Shown here in pieces: positions 1-10,013 of a stretch of 30,053 nucleotides of DNA. Position numbers and translations under genes: made by a program. Below the pieces are notes generated by a model. That model was given only the letters and a program-made list of their open reading frames with translations. It was not told the origin of the DNA and did not search any database. How positions within the stretch are numbered: position 1 is the stretch's first letter; each line of letters starts with the position of its first letter. This stretch comes from Apostichopus parvimensis (taxonomy: Eukaryota > Echinodermata > Holothuroidea > Aspidochirotida > Stichopodidae): NCBI GenBank assembly GCA_000934455.1, contig KN887416.1:1891-31943 (forward strand), read 5' to 3'.

Positions 1-1024
1 GGAAATAAACATCGGAAATAGGGCAAAATGCAGCATGAACAGCTGTTCAGCCTACTAACTTTCTGGCAGTCTTTCAATTTAAATTATGACATCGCAAAAC
101 TGAAATAAAACTGAAATGAAACAAAAAGATACTCTATAGGTTTATATATGATGCATAAATCAGCAACCACACCCATGTGAGTTAATGAACTACTAATAAC
201 TTGTGTTAATGAATTAGTGCTGCTCGTATCGTTTTAGTTTTATAAGCTTTCGAAACCACTTCTCTTGCAAACGGCTGGAACAAGACAATGGCCCTAGCTT
301 ATGGCCGTGGCGACCCTCGAAGTCGCCCGACTTATAGCGAATCAGATTGTAACTACTTTTTATCAAATCACTGATATCAACATGCTAATGGATGCATGTT
401 AAATTCCTTCTAATTAATTCTCTTTTAAAGATTTTTTTTTTTTCCTTCTTACCAATTGAAACAGTTTTAAGACCTTTACGGCACGAAAGGAAACTTTCAT
501 TGATATTTCATGAACAGGATGCTTCATTTCCAGCAGAGAGCAAAAGAATTGATTTCGAAAAACCCCCATTCTCATGGCAAAGCTTTAGCCATTAGTATTT
601 CAATTATTATTCAGAGCAAACCAGGGTTACCAGTTTTCCAGACCTAAGGCCAAAGATTGGACTAATCGGACAAGGATAAGTCAAACATTTTCCGGTTAGA
701 TAAAATCAACTTTTCTGCAGTTTTACAGAATGCGGAGAAACAAATCACAAACAAACATTGACACATTGCACTTGTCTAGCCATAACACAAGGCATTCAGG
801 GGGACAGCATATAACTTCTACAGAAAAATCTGGTCAAAAAAGGGCAAAATTCTGTTCTTTCTGGCTGTTGAATATTTTCCAGTCCGTAGGAGTCCAAGGA
901 TAGGCCAAACTTACACAGTTTGGTCTGGAAAAATGGCAAAACGGCAACCCCCAAAATAGCAGCCCCTATTAATTCTAATGACACCCAGTATTTGCACCAT
1001 GGCGCTCTTTACGAAGGGACTTAC
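1..1024. other. Presumed KSR intron sequence, nothing recognised
   Basis: AT-rich sequence with no convincing exon on either strand. I looked for protein-kinase motifs of KSR (glycine loop, catalytic loop, DFG) and saw none. The short open frames here, such as the one at 796-984 on the minus strand, have no recognisable domain and lack good splice boundaries. Confidence 0.5.
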
Positions 1025-1069
1025 ACTGGTCGTCGGCTGTTTCTAAGGAAATGTCTGCCGCTCTCATCT
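1025..1069 (-). CDS. KSR: Candidate 45-bp KSR exon downstream of the C1 domain
   Basis: On the minus strand this stretch follows ATTTTGACTTTTAG and ends at a consensus GTAAGT donor. It enters with two bases and leaves with one, so it fits the phase left by the 3966-4069 exon. It stays open, reading MRAADISLETADDQ after a junction Glu. I see no alignable similarity to KSR, and 14 codons can be open by chance, so the support is splice signals plus phase only. It could be a small linker exon or a chance match. Confidence 0.33.
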
Positions 1070-3965
1070 CTAAAAGTCAAAATGTAAAGCAATGTTGTTG
1101 ATATGATGGTATATCTTCCAATGGGGCTCTCCAACAGAGGGGGCATTTCATATCGGTCCTACTGTTTGTGATCTGTACTGTTTGACTCACAATTTGAAGT
1201 AACACGATCGCCTGAAAGCCCTCGCCGGCTGTGGCCCCCCCCCCCCCACGACAAACTTGTGTATAAGCTGACGCACGCTGGGCGATCGACAAGTTTGTTG
1301 TTCCACTTTTCACAGAACGAAGGACATGCTTTGGAAAGCACAAATTTAAGGTGCTTTAAACAGTCAGTTTGACGTGAAACTTCGAAAACATTTTCGAAGG
1401 ATCACATTGAGAGAACTTTGTGGATGCTACTAGTGATCAACTCCCGGTACCGCTACGATCTGCAGTCGTGAGATTAATGTCTCGCGGGACTAGATAGGAC
1501 TGATATCACAGCGCCCTCTTTGATTTTGGCAGTGGTTGGAGAGCCCCCATTACGAGAATCACTTACCCGATCTAAGGTCTCGCTGTGCTACGGCATTATA
1601 TGTATTCTAACTTCCGAAGAGAGCTAATTAACAAACTTATTGAATCTTGCTTAAAAAAAAATGTTTAACATCTAAAATATCTCCTACGCCTCAGCCTTTA
1701 AACTTTGATTTAATTCTTCATGACAAAATGAAAAATACTTTAAATTACTTCTCAGATATTTGGTCCTTGGTTTAAACAATACAGCCAACTGTATTTAACC
1801 AACTACAAACGAACAACAAAACATCCAAAAAAAAATAACAATACATAATTCCAACCAATCCTAGTTTTGGCAACTTCACAGCAACAATGTGCTCTTGTGC
1901 ATTTGCACGCCATCTTTTCCCTTTGTTCTATTGTTAAAAATTTGGCACCACCACAAGTAAAAGGGGGAAACATAAAACATCACTTTCTTATTCAACCATA
2001 ATATTTTTACTAATTTCCCTTACCAAAATACCTGCACTATATTGAAATATACCTCTAACAGGAAAAAATTTGATCATAAGAGAAACTCATAGAGGGCTGC
2101 TTACACAAGCGATGGTTTCATAAACAATGAAGATGCCGTTTTTTATTTATATTTGGGGGATACTCTTTTTTTATCCTATTTTGCAAAAGTCTCCAGAGGA
2201 AACAGCTATAGATAGAAAATAACCCACCTACATCTTTGTATCACAAAAGAACACTAACTCTTTTTTATCTTGTTTCATTCCCAAATCACTTTCCTTTTTT
2301 CCATGTTTTATTCATTTTTCATTTTTTTGTTTTTCATGATTTTTTCAACACCACATAACTCAATGGGAGTATCTTGCAGCTGTCACAGAGACATTAACCC
2401 TTATGTTCCTAATTTTTTTTTTTTTAAATTTCCCTAAAAAAGTTCTCAAAAGCAAAAATTCTTGGATTTATTCTGCCGGCATCTTTGTTGACAACATACA
2501 TAAAATCTCTATCATATTAAGTTCCCTTCTCTTTTTGTGACCTTTTTAAATTGATTTGTATTTCTTTCTTCCAGACTTTCCTACTGCACTAAACTCAAGA
2601 GGCACCTTGCAGCAGATACAGAAACTTTCACGAACACACACATCCATTCCAAAAATGACTGGACGAAGAAAATCCCAACATTTCTGCATCCTCCCAAATT
2701 TTGTTGATCACCTGAGATGTGTCCATCAGCTTTCAAAATCCATCAGATTACATTTTGCAGTATGAAGCAAGCATATAAGCAAGTAACACAAGTGAAACTT
2801 TTTTATTTCCATGTTTTTTTTTAATTTCATACATATGACCATATGTTTTCATTCCCAGGGAATGAAATGTTACCCAATTTATAACGACTGCTGCTTTCAT
2901 TTGCCAATAAAAGGGCAACAAAAGTAATCTGGGCTACTCTTTAACAGTCTAACGACTTTTGCTTCTTTTTTCACCCAATAACAACAAGAGGTTTACAAGA
3001 ACTTGTTGAAACACAATCGAATGTAAACTTGAATTTGTTTTGATGATGTCCAGGAATAGTAAAACTCCAAACTGGATAGCGTAGGTGTAGTAAGAAGGGG
3101 TGGAAAATATTTCAGAGAAAATGTTCATTGAATCAGACACACCTGTACTGTATCAAAAAATTGGTCAATTTTCTACTGTCTCTGGATCCCAATCCCTATT
3201 TTGCAAAGCTGATTGTTTTCACTGACATAGCTTCAGATAGACAGACAGACAGACAGACTTGCAATCAGAAGTGAAACTTGATAAAGTTTTGTTTTTATTT
3301 GTCATTTTAATTTGATTAATTTTGATTTCATAGATATAGCCAAATCTTCTCTCATTTGCAGGTAATAGAATGGGAACGTATCCCATATCCCACATAGAGA
3401 TTACAACCCATTCCAGTTAGAACTAACAATGAAAGCAACCTTATTGTTATTGAATGTACATCTTCGTCAAAATCAAAACTAAGAAAACAGTGAACCCTTT
3501 TAGGGAGCATTCTTTCGAATTGAAAAAAAGTGCATAAGAAAAACAAAAATTCGGTGGGAAACTTATTCATGGATCCTTTGTGAGTTTTCAGTTTAAAGGT
3601 CTTTCGCATTGGTGAGATGCAGTTTTTTTATAACCGTGGCATCACTTCCAGACCTAGCATTCAGGACAATGTTTCAGTTTTCGTTAAGTTTTTAAATCTA
3701 CTTTAGAGCCATTGAGACTCAACGGTTAGTTTTCTTATTAAACTAACAGCAACGCGTGGATGGCTAGTTGGCCATCCTGATACTAACTCGCAAAAACATG
3801 CCATAAAAACTATTCTGTGATAAACTGGGGATGAATAGAAAATATTATCAGTTAACCAACCATGATTTATCCCCTTCCCCTGACCCTCTACCCCAACCCC
3901 CTGGCCTGAACCACACACCCCCCCAACCCAGCTTCAATTAACTAAATTGTATGTAAATGATTTAC
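1070..3965. other. Large KSR intron or undetected-exon region
   Basis: About 2.9 kb of AT-rich sequence. It includes a 13-base C run at 1235-1247 and a short (CAGA)n tract at about 3236-3258. Many T and A runs occur at 2150-2450. No further KSR exon was found. Ser/Thr-rich linker exons evolve quickly and one could be missed here. Confidence 0.5.
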
Positions 3966-4069
3966 CAGGATTTTCGTATCTTCTCCGAAAGACCTCTTCC
4001 AATTCTGTCGGGAGACCGCAAGAAGGCACACGTTCAGCGCTTTGTTTGCACTTGCTGTGACATACATAT
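3966..4069 (-). CDS. KSR: KSR exon: second half of C1 zinc finger and downstream linker
   Basis: This 104-bp exon has acceptor TTTTTAACCAG and donor GTAAAT. It enters with one base and leaves with one. It encodes YVCHSKCKQSAERVPSCGLP and then TELEEVFRRRYENP. The YVCHSKC segment supplies the C-x4-H-x2-C ligands and the later Cys, completing the C1 zinc finger begun in the previous exon. If the donor were not used, the frame would run ten more residues to a TGA at 3931-3933 and give a KSR-like protein without a kinase domain. The kinase domain should be encoded further downstream, and no kinase motif was seen to the left in this window. Confidence 0.85.
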
Positions 4070-4286
4070 CTGGTTAAAAAGGAAAAGAAAACTTTACTGC
4101 TGACGAGAAAAAAAATCACACAGTGTCAAGCCAGTTGGAGTCATGTGGGAGATTGAATTGAGTATGGTAGTTTTCAAACTTACTGTTGCCCCCTTCCCCT
4201 TCCCACCCCTCTAGTTCCCCTAATCCATCATATTATTTGTCTCCAACCAACTGAAGATCCTATCAACACAATTGTAACTACCTTTG

Positions 4287-4848
4287 CTTACCACTTCTCT
4301 CCTCTTCAAACCCCACCTAACCCTCCCCCCGCCCTCTCTCCAATCATTAACAAAATCACCACCATTAATATCAGTAATGAATAACACCTTATACTATTGT
4401 CCTCACCATCCCATCTTACCCACACCCTCCACCTTACTGCCACCAAACATATTACCCCCACCCAACCCCACCATCTTCCCCACCCCACAAACCACCAAGA
4501 CAACACATCTTTCATCCTTTTACCCATTCCACTCTATCCTATGCATCACCAAATTCAATATTTCTTAACCAACATCTCTCCTTTTTTCAAAACATTCACC
4601 CAATCTCATCCTCTTATCAACCCCTCAGCTATCCCAATCTTCATCAATGCTCTGATCCTTTTCCCTACCCTCTCCCTCCCTCTCCCCTCCCTCTCCTCTG
4701 ACCTCTCCCATATCCTTTCCCCTACCCTCTCCCCTACCCTCTCCTTTCTCCTACCCTCTCCCCTACCCTCTCCACCTACCCTTTCCCCCTATCCTCTCCC
4801 CTACCCTCTCCCCTACCCTCTCCCCTACCCTCTTCCCCCTCACCATCA
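4287..4848 (+). repeat. G-depleted, C/T/A-rich strand-asymmetric tract inside the C1-splitting intron
   Basis: By hand count there are only about 11 G residues on the plus strand in 562 bases (about 2%), while C is very abundant. The right third is almost pure pyrimidine. Transcription of KSR reads the other strand, so the nascent RNA would be G-rich and nearly free of C. Open plus-strand frames here (for example 4397-4930) are by-products of this composition and are not genes. Confidence 0.9.
4713..4838 (+). repeat. 12-bp pyrimidine minisatellite, unit CCCTACCCTCTC
   Basis: About ten copies of a 12-bp unit, some interrupted by variants such as CCTTTCTCCTAC, lie at the right end of the G-depleted tract. 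The array ends about 40 bases from the donor of the preceding KSR exon (4880). Confidence 0.85.
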
Positions 4849-4879
4849 GTGTCCCCAGTCCCAACCATCAGGCACTTAC

Positions 4880-4969
4880 TTGCAGTCTTTACATTTGTAC
4901 CCCTTCACAATAAATTTATCGTGGCAGTAATTACACGTGGCAGGTTTGAGGAACGTCCTCCATGTAAAT
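4880..4969 (-). CDS. KSR: KSR exon: first half of C1 zinc finger (CA3)
   Basis: This is a 90-bp exon with acceptor TTCTTCCGTCTAG and consensus donor GTAAGT. It enters with one base and leaves with two. It encodes RFTWRTFLKPATCNYC followed by HDKFIVKGYKCKDC. With the His from the preceding exon, the spacing is H-x12-C-x2-C-x10-C-x2-C, the first part of an atypical C1 domain. The HRF start and GxKCKxC core match KSR cysteine-rich domains. In KSR this domain binds membrane rather than acting as a classical phorbol-ester receptor (family knowledge). The intron that follows falls just after the fourth Cys and contains the long G-depleted tract. Confidence 0.9.
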
Positions 4970-5307
4970 CTAGACGGAAGAAAAGGAGGAAAAGATTTTG
5001 TAAATCTCGATGGCAAATTACAACTTTTTGATTCCCCAGCAATAGTCACATGACTGAAAAATACATACATTCAGAAAGCACAATTTGAAAATCCAAAATC
5101 GTTAAACATCGTGCTTTAGTCCTCCTCGTATTGTCTATGTAACAGTGAAATCGTTTTGCAACACACACGGATAGCTGCAAAACATTTCTCCCCAGTATGA
5201 AGAAAATCACTTCCAATTAGTCCATCCATTTGAGTCATCCATCCATCCATTTCATCACTTAATTAATGATGTTTAATTCATTACAGATCTTTAACCATAA
5301 CACAAAC
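4970..5307. other. KSR intron
   Basis: A 338-bp intron with a few ATCC repeats (about 5220-5252). Nothing else is recognised. Confidence 0.75.
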
Positions 5308-5371
5308 CTGTGGGTTATCTTATGCGCCATTTTACTCTGTAACCTTGGTGACCTCCTATTGTTTAAAGTTC
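5308..5371 (-). CDS. KSR: KSR exon: short segment entering the C1 domain
   Basis: This small exon is 64 bp. The acceptor is CTCGTTTGCAG and the donor is GTTTGT after CACAG. It enters with two bases and leaves with two bases of a codon. It encodes TLNNRRSPRLQSKMAHKITH and the start of the next Arg. The R-x-S-P...I-x-H-R-F arrangement matches vertebrate KSR just before the cysteine-rich domain. The His near the exon end is the first zinc ligand of the C1 domain, which is completed by the next two exons. The exon is too short to stand out by length, so phase agreement on both sides and the match at the IxHRF boundary are the main support. Confidence 0.82.
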
Positions 5372-5864
5372 CTGCAAACGAGAACAAAGAATAAAGAAAT
5401 TGAAAATTAAGGGGAAAAAAAAACAAATTCTGATCCAACAATATCCCCATTATATGTTAGTAAGTAATCATGCAAGTAAAAAATGATGGATGGGAGGGGA
5501 AAGGTCAAAGGTAGGGTATGGGACTTCAAGGTAGAGGGAAAAGAGAAAGGACAAAAATTTATGTAGAATGTTGTTGGATAGGAAAAGGGGTAAAAAGGTA
5601 AGAAGGTAAAAACTTTTTCCTGGTGTAATCTATCAATCATTCATGGGAATTTTTTGGAGACGGGTAAGGGGCAGGGGCATACCGTCTTTGTTCTCACCCT
5701 GCCCCTCAACCCTACAGAAGCAGAACTGGATCCCACCCATCTCTATCTTATCCCCTCCCTACATCAGTCAACCACCTGGAAACTTATACGTCCCTCGGCT
5801 TGGGCATAAGCACGGAACGCTCTAGTTAATGAATTTAAAAAAATTAATAAGAAAATGCACTTAC
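5372..5864. other. KSR intron, purine-rich in the middle
   Basis: A 493-bp intron between two frame-consistent KSR exons. Its middle part (about 5480-5600) is A/G-rich on the plus strand. I see no other element. Confidence 0.7.
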
Positions 5865-6046
5865 TGGCTTTTCTGCCGGAATCTAAAACCATTGGAGAGT
5901 CTAGTCTGTTGGGATCAGTCCGAAAGGGTGAAGAATGGCTGTTTCTTCGGCTTCTGTCCAACGTCCCATCTTCTGAATGTCGTCTAGGCTGGAATTTATC
6001 TAGACTGCTACTACTGTATGACGGAGGCCATATGTTCAAAAACTTC
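5865..6046 (-). CDS. KSR: KSR exon: Ser/Arg-rich linker between CA2 and C1 domain
   Basis: This is a 182-bp exon with a pyrimidine-rich acceptor tract (CCCCTCCCCTTGCAG) and a strong donor, GTAAGTGC. It enters with one base and leaves with one base of a codon; 60 full codons stay open. The product starts KFLNIWPPSYSSSSLDKF and goes on to RRHSEDGTLDRSRRNSHSSP and SPMVLDSGRKA. The segment is low in hydrophobic residues and rich in Ser, Arg and Asp, as expected for the unstructured linker upstream of the KSR cysteine-rich domain. Family similarity is weak in this part. The call rests on frame-consistent joining to the exons on both sides, good splice signals and an open frame. Confidence 0.72.
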
Positions 6047-6350
6047 CTGCAAGGGGAGGGGTGGTGAGGGGAGGGAGGAGGGAGGAGAACAAATGAAGGT
6101 CAAAATATTTTCATCAGAGTTGGCCAACTCAATAACAATTGAAAAGGTCCAAAAGGCTTTGTGTGTGTATGCCAAAGATGTCAATGTTTTAATTTTACAC
6201 CCTTTGAGTTCAATCACAAAGACACCTTTCCAGCCATAAACTTGCAACTCAAAAAGCTCCACCACAACTTTCTTTCAGAAGTTTTTGTTATCTTCAGTAT
6301 CACCTGATCTACAGTAACCTCTATACCAATCCTCAGATAGATCCTGCTAG

Positions 6351-6741
6351 CAGTGGCGGAGCTAGGGGTATTGGTCAGGGGGGGCGAGAATGTTCTGTAG
6401 GGGCGCTTTCGACACTTTCTAAGCGGAGCGCCACCACAGGTTGGCGCGGAGCGTACAGAAAATTTTTGAGTAAAGATACTCCCTAGATCGCCGGAAATGA
6501 CCCTTTCCGGGCCTTGCTAATTTGCAGATAAACGAAGAATAAATAGCTGTTGGAGCATTTTGTCAGAAAATTACACCAACAAAATGTGACAAATGTCAAT
6601 AGGTAGATGAGAGCGCAATAAAAAGTCAATAATCGCAAATAAGTGAAATGTGGTAAAAAGCTGAAAAGGGCGCCAGCAGTCCATTTGAGTCCGTCAGGGG
6701 GGGCATCCGCCCCCCCTGACTGTATGGACGCTCCGCTACTG
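6351..6741. mobile_element. hAT-like MITE (non-autonomous DNA transposon)
   Basis: This 391-bp element starts CAGTGGCGGAGC and ends with the reverse complement of CAGTAGCGGAGC, so the terminal inverted repeats match at 11 of 12 positions. It is bracketed by an exact 8-bp target duplication, CCTGCTAG, at 6343-6350 and 6742-6749. An 8-bp duplication and CAG-starting termini are typical of hAT elements. There is no transposase frame. The element lies in the 2.9-kb KSR intron between the exons at 8921 and 6046. Confidence 0.88.
6693..6720. repeat. Perfect 12-bp hairpin near the right end of the MITE
   Basis: GTCAGGGGGGGC at 6693-6704 is exactly complementary to 6709-6720, with a 4-base ATCC loop. 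It is a subterminal palindrome of the hAT-like element, and a related GTCAGGGGGGGC sequence occurs near its left end (about 6375). Confidence 0.9.
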
Positions 6742-7442
6742 CCTGCTAGATAATCACGTTTCATTCCCGGCCTCGGTTCAGTTTGACCCCACTGTCTGGC
6801 CCTATCTTCTTCAACCTAGGGGAAGGGGGAGGGTCTGTTGATCCCCAGGGAATGGGAGCAAAAGCCACAAGGGTCTGTGAACCTTTTAATGACTTTAAAT
6901 ATGCTTGTCAAGACAGCCAGTTAAACAGAAATTTCCCTTCCTCTGTCCCAATGCATAGTGGGAGAGAGAGGGGAGGGGGAAATAATTGGTGACATTCCAA
7001 CCTGAAACCTTGTTAAGTTTGGGATTTCTGTCAGACCCTCCAGCAAAAGAACTTAAGAACTGTTGGCAATTTTGGTGTGTGCATGCTAAATGTCAAGGGC
7101 AGTACCTGATGACCTGAATAAATGAACAACATTCGACAATTTGGAAACCAACTTCCATGACGACAGAATTTTGCTAATTTGAGTGGGTTGGGAATTTCCC
7201 TGACATCACCATGTGGGTACAGATCATTCATATCCTGTTAGTCCCTGGGCTTGTGCTAAAGGGTTTCCTTCCTTAACAGGGCTCATTCGATGCAAAAAGT
7301 AAGTGCGGCTACCACACACACTACCTAGCAGCTCATAATGAAAAGATCACATGAGGGTGGAGGGGGGGAAAGTATATATATAATTCAATTCCAAGGACTT
7401 GTGATTCTTACAGCAGTATACAGAATTGAGTTTGTAAGTGTG

Positions 7443-7860
7443 CATACACAGTTGAATTGAATTACTCAATCAGATGAAAATTCTTACATCTTTACACTGT
7501 TCGATTGAGTGGTTAAATCGAATTCAATTCTTACGTCCATACACTGATGAACTGAACTGCTGGGTTGGATTGAATTTCTTATGGATTCATACACTGTTGA
7601 ATTGAATTATTAATTTGAATTGAATTCTTATGCATTTTCATACACTGTTGAACTGAATTATTCAACCAAATTGAATTCTTATGCATTCATACACTGTTGA
7701 ATTGAATTATTATTTCGAATTGAATTCTAACTTATTCATAACATTGTTGAATTTAATAGTTAAGATGAATGGAATTTTCTTGATTTATTCATACACTGTT
7801 GAATTTTCATTTCATTCTAATGTACTCATACACTGTTGAAAGTTGAAATAATTTCTTATC
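7443..7860. repeat. AT-rich minisatellite, unit about 49 bp, about nine copies
   Basis: Units start with variants of CATACACTGTTGAATTGAAT and carry TTGAATT motifs before the next CATACACTG. Copies are clearly diverged and range from about 37 to 56 bp. The array lies in the same KSR intron as the MITE and has no coding capacity. Confidence 0.88.
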
Positions 7861-8920
7861 TATTTCTAAACCAGCTGTTGCTGTCCGCAGTAGTTTTTCA
7901 TTACTGCACTGAAAACATGGTTACAGGCGATTCAAAGAACACAATTTGACAAGTAGCACACATTTGACGAGTCAAACATCAAAAGATTTAGTGATCGGAG
8001 AGAAGTTTGGGACATCCAACTTTGACAAAGTCAGTGCGGCCACTTGTGGCCTATATGTGATAATTAGGATAGTTAATGTTGACAGGGGATTAGGGAGAGC
8101 AAACTTGTGAACTAATTCGTCATATTGATAGGGTGAGAATATCATGGAAGGATAAGCTTGATCAGCTGCAAAAACCATGTTGTGATGAAAACTTGTAAGT
8201 TGCAAATCCACAACTTTTCAAAACATGACTAAACCCAAAAGCAGGGTCATTAGGATAATGATCAGTCACATTATTAACTTATGTCAGAATTTTTAAATGG
8301 CTTCTTCTCAAATCAATTTCTCCTTAACAAGACACTTTGTTCCCATGACTCCTAAACTTACATACATACATGTGTCTGGGGTTATTTTGTGGCTTGAGCA
8401 AGGGCTTTAGCACCTACAGGAGTGTGGGGGGAAGAAACACAACCCCAAAATGCTGAAAACTTAAGAGCAATTCTCGGGTTTGCTTTAAACGTTGGCAGCA
8501 ATACTGATGACCTTTTGGAAGAAGGTTTGTGTGTGTTTGTTTTCCAAGAACTTATATCGTCAGTGGGTTGCTAATACAAGCGAAAGATTGCTCTGTGCGT
8601 CATTGCCAACCAGGAAAACGAAAAGGAAAGAAGAAGGTTTTTTAACAAGTTTGGTGTGACCTTTGAAGTGGAAACGTTTAACCCAACGAGGATAAAAAAC
8701 TAATGAGTAGTGAGAATTATACAAGGAACTGAAGTATGACCTTAAGTACTTTTCAGATTTCTCTGTGTCTAAAATACTAAAAGCACAACAAAACATCGTT
8801 TCCTTCCAATCGCCCCCGGCTCCCAGCCGACCCCTGTCTCCCTACCCCCCGTCTCCCCACCACATGCTCTTTCTGTCCCGTATTCTGCTGCCAGATTTGA
8901 CAGGGACCGCCGCCGCTTAC
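7861..8920. other. Rest of the KSR 2.9-kb intron
   Basis: AT-rich sequence without recognised elements. A pyrimidine-rich patch lies at about 8800-8880, next to the exon donor at 8920. Open frames on the plus strand at 8765-9421 are shadows of the antisense KSR exon. Confidence 0.6.
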
Positions 8921-9362
8921 CTTGGCCCAGGAATGTCACTAACGACGCTCATGTCCACCTTATGCGGAGACACTTCGGATGATTTGCTCCGTTTCAGCTG
9001 GGATACCGGAGGGAGTTGCATGAGTTTTTTATTGGGGGGAGGGGTGCCCTTGGGTTTGTTCTTCTTGATAGTCGGCGTCGAAGGAGGGGTCACGTTGAAC
9101 CTCTTGGACGGGTGGTCGTCATTGATCATGTAGGGAGGCGTGTGAGGCGGCATGGGCTCTTGGAACCCTTGGTCCGTTTCCGAGGCGAGAGAGGAGGACG
9201 AGGGGTGCTTGAGAGACTGGCTGCTGCTCTCCGAGGGGCTATTAGGGGGTGACTCTAGATCAGCTTCCTCCTCCACCTCCTCAACCTCCTCAACCTCCTC
9301 CACCTCCTCCTCTTCGCTGTTTTCTGGAGATGTGGAGACAGAATTTTTGTCCCGAATCTGGG
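8921..9362 (-). CDS. KSR: KSR exon: acidic and proline/serine-rich linker (CA2 region)
   Basis: At 442 bp this is the largest exon found. The acceptor is TTGACTACAG; the donor GTAAGC follows CCAAG. It enters with two bases and leaves with two bases of a codon, and is open over 146 full codons. It begins AQIRDKNSVSTSPENS. An acidic run of repeated VEE units follows, then a Ser/Pro-rich stretch, then TPPSTPTIKKNKPKGTPPPN, KKLMQL and LKRSKSSEVSPHKVD. The order TPP...GTPPP...KKL...RSKS is the signature of the KSR proline-rich region just before the Ser site that binds 14-3-3 in vertebrate KSR1 (family knowledge; RSKS aligns with that site). The basic-proline block may be a target of proline-directed kinases such as ERK (inference). 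The acidic repeat is not a feature I know from vertebrate KSR and looks lineage-specific. Confidence 0.9.
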
Positions 9363-9865
9363 CTGTAGTCAAGAAGATTGCAACAAAATATTGTAAGATA
9401 AGAATTTGTATCAAAACTTGACAACAGAAATTACACATAGGTTGGTCTATACCTTAAACCCCCCCCCTCCCCCCCCACCCTATACCCCCACAACTTTCTG
9501 CTATGAGCATTTATGTACAATGTTTACCTGTCTTACCGCTACATCAGCACTCTTATCTAGCTAGCTTGTTAAAGTTGGCCACTTCTTTTTTTTACACTCC
9601 TTTCACTACCACCTAGCTCACCTCGATTCCTCTCGCTGTTAAATTTATACATCTTTAACGTATAAAACCTGAAGGGTACAATTTTTCCATTGAAAATTCT
9701 TTTCCTTTTTCTTTTCAAAATATTATAAAACATGTTAACAAAAGAAGTTGTACTTTTGTGTATAAAAAATTTTCATTAATGTTCAATAATTTCAAATCAG
9801 AACAAAATTGCCATTCAAAACATTTCCATAACCTCATTATTATGAAAAAGACTTGTTTGCCTTAC
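9363..9865. other. KSR intron
   Basis: A 503-bp intron with C-rich low-complexity runs at about 9459-9482 and AT-rich remainder. Nothing else is recognised. Confidence 0.75.
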
Positions 9866-10013
9866 CACGATATACCTTCTTGACACTCTTCAAACCCATG
9901 AGAAGTTTGGTAGTCTCTACCTCCGTGCATTTACAAAGTTTCATGAGCGACTTCACCTCTGACTCGGGCAATTCCACCAGGGCCATCAGCGTTTTCAACT
10001 TGGTAGCCATAAG
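9866..10013 (-). CDS. KSR: KSR exon: second part of CA1 (SAM-like) region
   Basis: This exon is 148 bp. The acceptor is GACCGTCAG, with a T-rich tract further upstream, and the donor is GTAAGG after CGTG. It enters in phase 0 and leaves with one base of a codon. It encodes LMATKLKTLMALVELPESEV, then a Lys/Cys-rich helix, and ends near LMGLKSVKKVYR. The leucine-rich helix, the E-S-E-V turn, the T-x-L-x-x-L pattern and the closing L-K-x-V match the end of the SAM-like domain of vertebrate KSR in order and spacing. It joins in frame to the exons on both sides. The short intron that follows (503 bp) carries only a C-rich low-complexity stretch and AT-rich sequence. Confidence 0.85.

Noticed and set aside
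4397..4930. 177-codon plus-strand open frame
   Set aside because: It comes from the G-depleted pyrimidine-rich tract; TAG and TGA need G, and the peptide is only Pro/Ser/Leu/Thr repeats antisense to KSR.
8765..9421. Plus-strand frames of 78-122 codons
   Set aside because: They are antisense shadows of the KSR exon at 8921-9362, which has splice and homology support.
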